DNA of 64,000 nucleotides from the NCBI GenBank assembly GCA_946406115.1, contig OX291547.1:7383001-7447000 (forward strand), given 5' to 3'. The translations under genes and the position numbers were made by a program. The stretch's first letter is position 1, and the number at the start of each line of letters is the position of its first letter. The notes beneath the pieces are model-generated. The model worked only from the letters and a program-made list of their open reading frames with translations, had not been told where the DNA came from and searched no databases. Positions 21,580 to 32,760 of this stretch are shown here, one piece after another. Source of the DNA: Apoda limacodes. Lineage: Eukaryota > Arthropoda > Insecta > Lepidoptera > Limacodidae.

Positions 21580-21896
21580 TTTCAATGTGTGGGCGGGCGT
21601 ACGGGCTGGAGTGAATGAAACCCTTCGGACGTTTTCGGTAATATTCGGGTATCTCCGGTTTCCAAGGTCACTAGCGGAGGGAGGTGACCCCATTTCCACG
21701 AGGATCGATGGGATCGCCCCCATATTCACCCCAAATTTCGGGGGCTTTAATATAGTTCCGAGGTGTGTTTTCAATGTCAAGTCAAGCAAACCGACGTGAC
21801 CTGACTCGAGGCCTTATTTCTAATGAGTTTTTGTGACTTTGATGTATATTATATATATATATTATGTGTTATAATAAAGATAAAGATAATAATAAG
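21580..21896 (+). repeat. GC-rich possible retroposon with (ATAAAG)n-like tail
   Basis: A GC-rich block (21590-21800) contains CCCTTCGGACGTTTTCGGTA, GAGGTGACCCC and GATCGATGGGATCGCCCCC, unlike its AT-rich flanks. It ends in AATAAAGATAAAGATAATAA, a simple-sequence tail such as some retroposons carry. Both strands hold frames of 74-87 codons over the GC-rich part with no recognisable protein. I infer an inserted retroposon of unknown family. Confidence 0.35.
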
Positions 21897-22084
21897 ATTT
21901 TTTAGCACTAAAGATATATAAAAAAACCTCTATAAAGTGTATAAATGTGGTGTACAACTCAAAGGTAAATAAAAATACTTACATTCGTAATATCGCCCGT
22001 AAATCAATGTTATGCATGTTAGTTATATAGTTAGACCTGTTACTAATTTTAAAGTGATATAGATATCAGTTTTACTATCTGTAT
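21897..22084. other. Unannotated AT-rich stretch
   Basis: Nothing recognised. Confidence 0.35.
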
Positions 22085-22460
22085 ATATCGATGAAGAAAC
22101 CGACTGACTGAATCAATGACATATCAACGTACACCTTAAACAGATGGGTCTATTAACTTAAAATTTGGCATGTGGGTTCTTTACTTGACCTGGGGCTCTA
22201 ATAAGAAAGGATTTTGCAAAACTCATCTCCTAAAGGGGTATAATAAGGGTTGTAAGTTACTATATAAATCCGTCAATTTTTAAACCTATATTCATGAAAA
22301 TTGGTATTTGGCCTTTAGGTTGAAAATAAATTAGTGTTTGACTGTTTTCCAAGAATCATCCACTAGTGCGCAAAATTGGGGATTAAAGTTTGTATGAGAA
22401 TGCCAATATTTTTGGAGATAAAATCATACACAGAAAAAAGATTTTTTTTAAAATGCTAAT
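22085..22460 (+). repeat. Repeat of the ACTGACTGA family
   Basis: ACCGACTGACTGAATCAATG, CATATCAACGTACACC, TAAAATTTGGCATGTGGGTT and CTCCTAAAGGGGTATAATAA follow the same order as the shorter copy at 3108-3250. It is a dispersed lepidopteran-type repeat without coding capacity. Confidence 0.5.
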
Positions 22461-24420
22461 TATTTATAAATATTTTTAAAATGAGCCTTCGTATGATTAA
22501 CTTTTGCACAATAAATGCAAGTGTCTCGTAAACAATGGCTCGGCAGGTTGTGCGTCTGTTAATTATTATCATAAAACTTGCGCAAACATTCGTCTCAAAT
22601 ATGTAAATATTTATTGTAACAAATACAACATTAAATTAACACAATAAAATAAGTTATAAGCTAGTTGCTGCACTTCTAGTAAAGAAATAGGTAATCGAAA
22701 ATAGAAATTGCACATTTCATAGACACACGTAAAGTTCATTTTGTTATTAAACAATACAATATATGTTTTTTATAACATTAAAGCTATATTCTAAAAGCAA
22801 AAAGGTTTAATTTGGGTTATTTTCAATAATTTTATTCAAATATAAACTAAAAGTAACTAAACTATTTAAAATTTGTATTGAATGGAATATTTTATATTAT
22901 TTTTTCTACAGTATTATTATAATATATATTATATTTAGACCTAGAACTTGAAATGTCTTGATCTTAGATATTTATCTTTATTACAAACGAAATGTGCATA
23001 TTTTTGTAGTTAGTGTTTTGATTTTTTTTTTATTATTAGATTGACTGATATAACTGATGATAAATCTACATAGTAATGCTATAAAGACAATTCCACATTT
23101 ACAATGTTTTCTATAACCAGTTGTTATAAAAAATATCTAAATCAACAAACTTTTCCTTTTCGTACAGTTAAGTAAAGCTTAACACGTATTTGGCAGATCG
23201 TGTTTTGTGGAAGGATCTGTGGATTAAAATAAGCCCCCAGTAATTTACTGAAGCATCAAAGTGATCCAATGTTTTCCTTTAAGTGTGTTTACGGTCCGGT
23301 ACATATGATTTTTTTTACTTCATGTCAATATTTACCGATATCGATTATATAAAAAGGTAAAAAGATTTTAGACATGTTAACAAGATCTAGAAAACTAGGT
23401 AAATGGACAGTGACTAGGGCCAAGCGGCTTAAGCCCGTTCGTTTAGGAAATCTAGTCTTAAACCTGTGTCTAGCAGAGGACACAGGTCTTCTACAGAAAG
23501 CAGCACACCAACCCACCCAACCCCATAACTACAACGCTTAGATATAAATGAATTGTGGTAAAGGGTCTGAACATTTCTTGGCCCGCCAATATAGCTTCCG
23601 CTTTTCCACAATTATCTACAGATAAAAATTGTAGATATAATTATATAGGGGTGGGAAGGTATTTGCTGCCTTGTGTACCTGAAAGGTATGTCTTATGTAT
23701 TTGGATACATACCAGCGTAATGTCGAATTGCCTAGATAGATGCTTTAAATCTGCTAGATTGACTCATCTTATTTTATAAAAAAAAAATTATAAAAAAATG
23801 TACGTCTATTTTTTAAACGGATCTTTTTTGTTCAGTTATTGGATGGTATAGCATGTAGTTAAAATGAAATGGTTATTTTTTTTACATATGAATGTTTGCA
23901 TAAGTAACGATAAATGATATTTTAGTACTTTTTGTTATTTGCCTATAGTTATGTTTCTAAACTGTAAACTGAAATAATATTGCAGGCGCCAAAAACGTTA
24001 TAAATAGCGCTTTTCTTCCATCGAATATCAATTCATTTGAAACTGCAAAACGGAACCATAAAGAAACAAATTAATTTCTTTATCATGTGCCACCTGATAC
24101 GCGCAATGCCTACAAAAACAAAAACCCGATTCAATTTAAAAGCATTTATTTGAAATCTGAAAGTCGTGTGAACAGAAGGCCTCCTCTTTCGGTCGGTTAC
24201 ACTGCGTACCCGTATTACGAAATCTGCTTGAGCATTGTCTAGCTCTTAGCGACTTCCTATCAACCTTGACTGTGACGGGGCCACCTATTCGCTCCATTGA
24301 TTTATAAAACAGTTTCTTCTTTCTAATAAATACTACTAGTAAGTAATAAGTCTGTGAGTTTGTTTGTATGGTTCACCTCTCACAGTAGTTATTGCAGTTT
24401 TTATCCAGAATTATCATGGT
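22461..24420. other. Mostly unannotated AT-rich stretch
   Basis: A perfect small hairpin, ACCTGTGTC (23462-23470) and GACACAGGT (23479-23487), is present. A GC-moderate patch at 24175-24300 is unexplained. No gene recognised. Confidence 0.35.
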
Positions 24421-24424
24421 CCAC

Positions 24425-24800
24425 GTGGTCTTAGTCGGTGGTGGCCTAGGGGTTTCGATTTCACTTGTCCTTAGTGACGGAGGTTCGTGCCCCGCATGTA
24501 CCAATGAAGAACATATGGTTGTTACTACTGAAATCTAAAAAATCTAGTTAGTTTTCAAGTAAATACCTAAAAACCGATTTGACACTGGCGTTGACTAATA
24601 CTGAAAAGCGCTGTGGTCTTTTATCTCGCTCAGGTGCACGTGATATTCAATAGCTGTGTTTTAAACTGTCATATGCGGCGGGCGGGAAAATCCTGAAATT
24701 TCAAGTCAGAGTACCGGGTCTGAACGATGAAGGAAAACATCGTGAGGAAACCTGCATAAGTCAAAAAAAAAGACATATGTAAAGTACACAATCCGCACCT
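24425..24800 (+). mobile_element. tRNA-derived SINE
   Basis: An A-box-like TGGCCTAGGGG (24442-24452) and a B-box-like GGTTCGTGCCC (24482-24492) form a pol III internal promoter. Downstream lies the conserved lepidopteran SINE core around AAACATCGTGAGGAAACCTG (24735-24754), then AATCCGCACCTG. The body between about 24510 and 24690 is longer and less typical than usual. Non-coding. Confidence 0.7.
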
Positions 24801-25180
24801 GCTTTTTTTTTTCATTTGAAATCAACTTAGAGTAGGTAATGTAATACGATTGCAGCAACTTAAGAAAAAAATCCTTGTGATAATTCTTATTGCTTCACTT
24901 AGCACTTCTTCATAGTTGAAGGGAAACTACAATGTGGCGTAACATAAATGAATATCTGGAAAAAAAACTTCCAAGGCAACTAAATCGTGTATTTTTGAAA
25001 CTTAAACGTGTATCACAGAGTAATGAAACCTTTGCTTTATTTCGGCTCCAAGTGCTCGAGTTTATAGAATTAATAATTCAACAGAAGATTCAGAAGTGCT
25101 GTTAAAAGGACTACTTGAATAAAAATAGTTTTATACACAGCACAGCAGCAATTTTTTTCCTGTTTCACTAAACCAATTAA
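24801..25180. other. Unannotated stretch
   Basis: AT-rich; nothing recognised. Confidence 0.35.
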
Positions 25181-25654
25181 TAGGGCGTTCCATCTAATTA
25201 CTTTTTAGCAGAAATTGTTAGCAGTTTGCGTTTCATACTTTTGGTAGCAAAACCAAATGTTGACTTTTAGCGTTGCGTCTAAGCGATTTTGCTACAAAAT
25301 GCTGCTACCAAAAACCCATATCGGTAGATGGGTATTTTGCGCTACATTTTGACAGCGGTCAAATGTGAAAGTGAATCCTTTAACGAAAATAGTTATAACT
25401 TTTTAAAAGAAAAGTTTTTTTTCGCATTATGAACTCTACATCTTTGTTATTATCTACAGAAAAATTAAAATAAAATAGGTACTCAAACATACCCACACAC
25501 AAAACTGTCAAAAACGACGCGAAACGAGTTTCGTTTAAACAATAATAGCGCCGCTGAAATTATGAGATGCGCTTAGACGAAACGGTAGTTGATGCTAAAA
25601 TGAGGTTTAGCTATTAAATTGCAACGCGGCTCAGAAAGAACGGACGTTGTGTGG
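25181..25654. repeat. Segment with 11-bp inverted repeats, possible old transposon
   Basis: TTTTGGTAGCA (25239-25249) and TGCTACCAAAA (25303-25313) form an inverted pair around a 53-base spacer. Other GCTAC/GTAGC words recur nearby. The region is richer in CpG than its flanks. I see no protein. It may be a degraded MITE. Confidence 0.3.
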
Positions 25655-25712
25655 CCCTATGTGTACCAAAATTAATTTATAGGGCTATAAGTTAATTTTG
25701 GTACACATAGGG
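25655..25712. repeat. Perfect hairpin with 21-bp arms
   Basis: The arm 25655-25675 (begins CCCTATGTGTACC) is the exact reverse complement of 25692-25712 (ends GGTACACATAGGG). The 16-base loop holds a second palindrome, TTATAG-GG-CTATAA (25677-25690). A perfect match of this length in a non-coding region points to a recent fold-back insertion or a functional structure. Confidence 0.8.
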
Positions 25713-27612
25713 AGCTCTATGACCCTAAAACGGACGAGTAACGTATTTGAATAAAATAGAAATTTAAAAAAAAATTGTCTGTACCGTGCGACATAATAAA
25801 TGAAAGGAATGGTTGTAGGGATCTCAATTTTTTTTTAATAATTAATGTTTAGGTTATTTATGAAAATTGATAAAATTCTTACCTCCAAAACTACTGACCC
25901 TAAAATAAAAAAATACGGTAATAGTTCTTATACCAATACATTACCGGAGAAACTATGAGAAGTCTATAAAATACTCATATGTTATAAAATAATGGTTGCC
26001 CTTGTGGCATATTGCCAAGAACTTTGGCCCCATTTCCGCTTTTTATTAATATAGTGTTTTTTTTTTCTTTAAAGCATATGGTTGCCATAAATATTGGGTA
26101 CTGATACGGGACGTTTAAGATCTTATCGCTCGAGATTACCAATGTGTCTCAAATCCTATAGTTCCGTGCCTTTTAATGCAATTTTTCATTAAATTGACGA
26201 TTTGGGACAGTCTTGTTGCTGCATACGCGTATTTTATCATAAAAGAGTGCATGGCTCACTTCATAGACGTAAAATGTTTCCCTTAGAATCATCTCACCAA
26301 CGTAACGTTATAATTTTGTATTCTCGAGCCTATGCTCACTGTCAGGCCTATAATCCTTTACTTACTCGATTTTTCACAGCGACCTTTAATTTACAATATT
26401 CATATTACCTTGAATAATATAAGGTGTTTGAGGTTTGATGATATAACGACTGAAGTTTGATTGATTAAATCTTAAATTGTGAAGATATTCATAAAAAGAC
26501 CAACATTGACATAGTTGATAGACGTTTCACGGAAGTTGAAATTAAGGAAGGTCTAACGGTTTTTGATATACAATTACTTAATTTACTCGTAAATAAAAAA
26601 ACATTGCGTATAATTGATTCACTTAGTTGTAGACATACATAGTTTTTATTGTATTCAATATTCAATATATTATATTTATTTTAATTTTGACTAAAAGAGT
26701 ATTAATGTTTTGCCATAACAAAATGACATACTTTATGGTTCCCCTACAAAAATATACAAATGATTAAAAATTCTAATTAGTCACGAAATTATCCATTAAT
26801 TAATGTAATCAATAAGATCATGGCAAAATTGACTGAAATTGAATTGATTGTAAAATTATTTTTATAAATAAATTTTCTATAAAATCATTACTGCAATTTA
26901 TGCAATTTGGTAAAGAGCTTAATCACTTAACAGATTTCCACACCAATCTGTAAATATTTTTTTAATTTGATAAACACAGACATTGGAATAATAAAAAAAA
27001 CAAGTTATGCCACGTTTCAAATAATTAACTTACAATCAATTATGAGTTTTTAAATAAATTTAATGCTATGAAAATATACCTGCATCATTCAAACTAGTTG
27101 GCACAGTGGTGTTTGTAGACATATTTTAGTTTAAGAACGTACATACAGGACCCTGTACTACATATTGTAATAATTAATGTACAGTACTATATCATTCGTG
27201 TCTGTTTTAAAGAAATGCAGTAATTAGTGACATAACCTTAAATGACGAATTGGCGCCAACAAGGGGCGGTTAAAGATTAAATATTATTTAATTGTAGGTA
27301 CTTATCCTTCTAATTGAAGCGGGCTTGTAACGCTCTGACAACTGCCTGACACAATTCGAAACATGAAAAATGTTAATGTAAGTATGTTGGTACTTCTGTA
27401 AGAACGTCACAGAGTTGAGTACCTTATTGTTTATATGAAAGAATTTTATTCTAGGCGAGGTGATAAAAAAAATCTAGGTAACTCAACTTAATAAAGGACA
27501 GATTAAAATAATATCTAAAACAAAATACTAAAGATACTGTGTTTAAAGTGGATAAATATTGTGTTTGTAAATGTTAGTCGGAATGAGGTTCCTCCTGATC
27601 TTTTTAGACATG
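25713..27612. other. Unannotated AT-rich stretch
   Basis: A 71-codon frame at 26202-26417 is not recognisable. No exon or repeat identified. Confidence 0.4.
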
Positions 27613-27768
27613 CCTAAAATGTAGGTGTAACTATATATCCTAAAATGTACGTGTAACTATATATCCTAAAATGTATGTGTAACTATATATCCTAAAATGT
27701 ACGTGTAACTATATATCCTAAAATGTAAGTGTTACTATATATCCTAAAATGTACGTGTAACTATATAT
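27613..27768 (+). repeat. 26-bp minisatellite, six copies
   Basis: The unit begins CCTAAAATGTACGTG and ends TAACTATATAT. Units start at 27613, 27639, 27665, 27691, 27717 and 27743, with exactly 26-base spacing. Variation is confined to one or two positions per unit (GTAGGT, GTATGT, GTAAGT in place of GTACGT). A partial CCTAT follows. Confidence 0.95.
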
Positions 27769-29254
27769 CCTATCAAAAACAATAAAATGATAATAAATAC
27801 ATGCCAAGCCTCGCATTCTGTACACCGTAAACAGTTGTGAGATCCCATGTCGTATGCCAAGTCTGTAATTTTTTACTATTGAATAGCCAAATCGAAATTT
27901 TATTCATTTACCTACAGATATTTAAAGACATTTTGCATTTAATTTTTTTTTTCAATAAGCCACGACGACGAGTGCCTTTCAGAAAAAAATAAATCCAGCG
28001 TATATTCTCAAACATATTTACTTTCTATTACGCTTAAACTAAACACAAAAGATTTACTTATATTCACAAGACAATACTATAACAATTGAACGTGATAGTA
28101 CCTGTACGAATGTCCTTTAAGATCGTGTTTACTTACATAATGATAAAGTCAACAGTGCTAAGTACATTATATGTATTTTATCTGTTCCTGACACAATTCG
28201 ACAAGGAGCTTGTTTTACTGGAGGTGAACTAACTAAGCGATATGCTATTAATATCTTAATAAAATACGTAATTAGCACAGCGTGCATTATTCTGAAAGGT
28301 CCACTTACTAGATGTGGTAAAATGTGACGTAAAACGAGGTCCCAATCTATGGTAGATCAAGCAAAAACTAAGGTCAGAAATTTAAGGGGTGTCTATGTCT
28401 AAGTCTAAGCAGCAAACTAACACCGTCACCGTAGAAAGCAAAATTTAAGAATCCAAATGTTAGAAAAATAAAACCAGCCCTGAGCTATTTTTAGGACCAT
28501 TTGTATTGTTTGTCAAAGTTTTGGTAGGCTTTTCTGATAAAAACGCCTTGATTTTTGTATTCGAAGTATGTCTAATGACGGTGCCAGTTATAACTACTAT
28601 ATAACCCTTAACACCCTTTTTTTTAATTTACTGATTATCTTACGATTACATTTGCTGATAATTAGTTTTGGAACCGTCCAGGGGCCTATTCTCTATTACG
28701 AGCAAATGTAAAGTAAAGAAGAAGCAAATGAGTATCGAGTCTTTAAAAGATTCTTGAAAACCCAAAGAAATCCTGAATTCGTCTATGTTGTGTTTCCACC
28801 TACCATTAAACTGCTGGATAATTCTTTAATCATAAACGTAACATCATAAGTAAGTCTTGAAAGATTTATTATTAATTGTAAATAAAGAATTGCCATCTGA
28901 TATTCCTACTATAGGATATTAGAAAATTTTAATAACACACAAAAAAAAATTCAAAATCTAGAATATTTTAGTTAGACGACTCGACGCATTCACGACGCTT
29001 TATCTGCTTACAAAAGATTTGGCAGTTCATTTACTTTTGAGGATTTGCGCTGATAAATTGAAAAGAGATTTGATTACGGAATAACTGTTTGAAAAGTTAA
29101 GATATCAGTTATCAAATTATCAGATATCTTGTCTACGGTTTTAAAAGATAGTATTCATACATAAATTCTATTTGTAGAATATTCGCAAGGGTTGTTGAAT
29201 AAATATCAATACTCATCATATTCCATTAAAAATAATGCTTAGTATACATAAATA
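27769..29254. other. Unannotated AT-rich stretch
   Basis: No gene, RNA or repeat recognised. Confidence 0.4.
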
Positions 29255-29700
29255 CTCGTATACATGTCCATGCATAACATCACGCCGTTCCCTACTTGGG
29301 GTAGGAAAGACTAACACTTGCTACATACAATTCTGGTATCTACACTTCTTTCACTTCATCCAGTCGCATCAACACTTTCATACAACTCTTGACCTCGCCT
29401 TTTCTGAGAATGTACTCAATTTAATCGCTATACGTTGGACGAGATCTATGTCTACTGACCTTTCCATTTACTTTATTTTGCCTTATAAATTTGTTCATCC
29501 TTAACCACAGTAACCTACCTTTTTATTACATACATCTTTTTTACTCCGCAATATATGACACTTATTTCTTACTTTATATTTAGGTTCGCTGCACACATAC
29601 ATCTTAATGTTCTACAACATTTATTCAACTGTCATCTCATGCTTCGTTTGCCACACATAACATCATGTAATATGTATTCGCATAGTAAACACGCAGTAAA
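29255..29700 (+). repeat. Lepidopteran interspersed repeat (ACATCACGCC type)
   Basis: ATAACATCACGCCGTTCCCT and TACTTGGGGTAGGAAAGAC match a very common lepidopteran phrase (ATAACATCACGCC...GGGGTAGGCAGAG) as I remember it. Downstream phrases such as CCTTTCCATTTACTTTATTT and CATACATCTTTTTTACTCC also fit. The 89-codon frame at 29235-29504 is incidental to this repeat. Confidence 0.55.
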
Positions 29701-31360
29701 CAATTAAAGGCGAGTTTAAAGCAATTAGAAGTCTCATCCACTCTCACTGCCGTGTCTGTTTCGTTGCTATGACTAGGACGACCTTGGTAGCTTGACATTT
29801 GAAAGATTGCGATTCGCAGCAAAGTTGTCTTGATTTGCGGAAACAATTTTTTTGAATTTCGATGTCGTCACTTCACGGTCAATGTCGAGAGGGCGACCTT
29901 GTTCACTCGAGCATGGCGCGTACGCTCCGTCAGTGTTGCCAATAAAATTACTTATTAGAATTTTACTTTACTTAAGGATTTTGCCAAAATATTATATTGA
30001 TCTCGATTTACAATAGATGCTTTCAATTCATGACGTTATAAATGATTAGCTTTATTTTATTTTATTTTAATGAATATATTCGTTTTTCAAATTTATAAGT
30101 TACATTTACCGATAAACATAACTTATGCTTCTTCAGGCCTCTATATCATTTTGAAATTTCCATTTTGATTTTGGTTTTCACAAAAAAATTTATCAGAACA
30201 TCCAGGATAGTTTAATAGTTATTTAATTCTAAACGTATAAGTCTGTATAAGTATATTATAAAATATAAATGTAGTAGTGAATTGAAATTTTATTTTATTT
30301 TAGTAAATGACATATACAATATATTGTAACGCCTCGATCTTTTGTTAGTTGTATCACCTTATTTTAGTGAAAATTACCGCCAAATTTATACTAGTACACT
30401 GATATAGTAATCTGGCAACCCACCACACCAAATAGTGTCCACAACACCGGTTGTGTAACTGAACTATTAGCGAATCAACGATAATGAATCGATTATAATT
30501 CGAGACAAACAACACTACTAAACATTATATATATGGCAAAGGTTACTTAAGATACATAAATGTTAGTCCACTTAGAGTTTCAATTTCGTAAATTTCCACT
30601 AAAGATTTTTTGATCAGTTATTTTTGATTACTTTGGATTGTATGAGCATTTTGGTTTTTGCATGGTTTAGTACTAGACTAATGTTTTTTGTCAAAATTGA
30701 TGACATCACTTTCTGTACATATGAGATAATCTTGACCATTTGTTTCGGTAACGTGGTTATCAACAGGTTTATTAACATGGGTTTCCTTATTATTACATAG
30801 TCAAATCTTACACGAGTCAAAAATTTTAATTAATTACTCGCCATGTTTATATTCTTAAAAAAATCAATGGCAATATTCTTGCGGATACAGTCTTGACTGC
30901 CTAATATTAGGCTCATAGAAAATAAATTCTGGCTCTCAGACTCAGGGTTTGATAGGGTTTTGCCGCTGATGACTTTTGCTTGTTTTTTAAGATTTGGTCT
31001 TTTGTACAAAATCGTAAGTGACATTCTTCAAGTGGGGCTGCATCTTCAAATGTTGATGCTAGGGAGGTTGGGATATAATATTAGAAGCAGTTTGTTTAAA
31101 AGTACTTCGACCTTATTCTTGCAGATGTTGAGATATTTTATTTGGAATGGCAACTAATTTTTGTGCCATTAAACCCTTACTTTTATTGTGTGGGTAAAAG
31201 TGAGAGTTAAATTTAGCAACTCTTTTCTGGACTGATTTATTTTATTTTTTATTAGATTAGAGTATTTTAGATGTGTACAAAAATAATATGATTTTTATCT
31301 TTTGGTTACCTTAGTACATTACCTGTGCTTTTAGGTGCCTATAGGTAGCTAAATATGTAC
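29701..31360. other. Unannotated; CpG-moderate patch at its start
   Basis: 29860-29945 (CACGGTCAATGTCGAGAGGG, CTCGAGCATGGCGCGTACGC) is CpG-richer than its flanks, function unknown. The remainder is AT-rich with only short frames. Confidence 0.35.
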
Positions 31361-31640
31361 TAACAAGCTTTTTCCAGCGGCTCTGCCTTATTGGCGTGGG
31401 ATTTCTACAGGGGACTTCTTAGTTATACTAAAAAAGTTTGCTATAACTATAGTTCATCCACGCGGAGTTGGCTATAGTAATTACTGTAGGAACATTTAAA
31501 TTTTCTGGTATAAAAAGTAGACTTTGTCCTTTTCCGTCTTTTTACCTATCTCTGTGCTAAATTTCAGCTCAACTTGAGGCTCCGTTACGACGTGAAGTAA
31601 TGGGAAAGAAACTCACTTTCGCATTTAAAATAAAAGTACG
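31361..31640 (-). mobile_element. Helitron-like element, diverged
   Basis: CAAGCTTTTTCCAGCGGCTC, GGCGTGGGATTTCTACAGGG, GTGCTAAATTTCAGCTCAAC and TCACTTTCGCATTTAAAATA are the reverse-complement order of the common lepidopteran short Helitron-like element. The CTAG terminus is mutated to AACAAGC. Confidence 0.5.
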
Positions 31641-32670
31641 CGTGTTAAGTAAAAAAAAAAGTCTGTATCTGTCTGTCAATCATCTTCATGATAAGCTTCA
31701 ATAGAGTTTCATATATTTTATCATATGTTAAACTAGACAATTTATTGAAAGAAAACGTGTTTGCAGTTTTTTTTGCCATTTTTGTCATCATAATACAGGG
31801 TTTTCTAAAATATTTAAAATCATGAGAGTATCACAAAGTAAAGTTTATAACATCCGAAAGTTCATCACGTTTCGGTAGTTTACTAGAACTAAGTTTTTTC
31901 AAATTTGGACTTTACTTTCAATACAAATAAAAAATAATTCTTGCTCTAAGCCGAGGGTATGTGTAAGTGAATTAATTATTCATGACATTAACTCGAGAAA
32001 AAAACTCATAAACAATCCTAGACGACAAACTACGTCACTTGCTACTCAAGCGTAGTATCAACATAGGCAAGTACGTCATAGATTATTGTGATAACGTTCT
32101 CTTATTGCGCTAACGGTATCTGTAGTCATAACAAAACTTAGATATTTAATGACTGAAGTTAATATTCATATTTTTTAACTATTACTAACCTATCGCTAAA
32201 ATACCCCAAAATAAAGTTAATGACGTAAAATTAAAAAAAAAATTAACACTGCTGTATACGTGAAAATCTAATGATTAGGTCATGTTGAATATAGCGCAAA
32301 TAGTGTCTCAGATACGGTTCCGTAACTACGGCGAATCTGATATATAATAGAACGGTTTAAATAAGGACAGTTTAGTCTCAGATCTTCGTCCGCTCTAGGT
32401 TTAAACTCTAGGTTTAAATTAATTGCTTTTAATTTACTCTCGTAACATATACGTGTATAATTGTTCAAGTAAGCTTTCTCGCTTCTTTTACATTAGATTC
32501 CATGTTGAAGACTGAGACGACGACTGTGGATTGCAATGACTCAATGGCACTAACATACATATATCAGAAACACTGTTATTATCAAGTGTAAGCGTCATTG
32601 CTCGCTACGGTCGCTATATTTTTAGACTAGTTGTACTAAAAATAGTTCAGCAGTTATTACTAAATTAATA
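31641..32670. other. Unannotated AT-rich stretch
   Basis: A short direct duplication of CTCTAGGTTTAAA occurs at 32393-32417. No gene recognised. Confidence 0.35.
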
Positions 32671-32674
32671 TTTC

Positions 32675-32760
32675 TAAAAACGGATCGTCTACGCGGCGGT
32701 GATAACGCGTCCGAGACCGATATGCGGATGACGTTTCGACGTCACATAAAATTACGTTGA
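32675..32760. promoter_or_regulatory. CpG-dense patch with GATA and CRE-like sites
   Basis: The patch contains CGGATCGTCTACGCGGCGG, GTGATAACGCG and TTCGACGTCACAT, an unusual CpG density for this AT-rich part of the window. It may be an enhancer; no transcript evidence can be seen. Confidence 0.3.

Noticed and set aside
27580..27780. CRISPR-like array
   Set aside because: The repeat units are directly adjacent with no spacers, and the genome is eukaryotic; it is a minisatellite.
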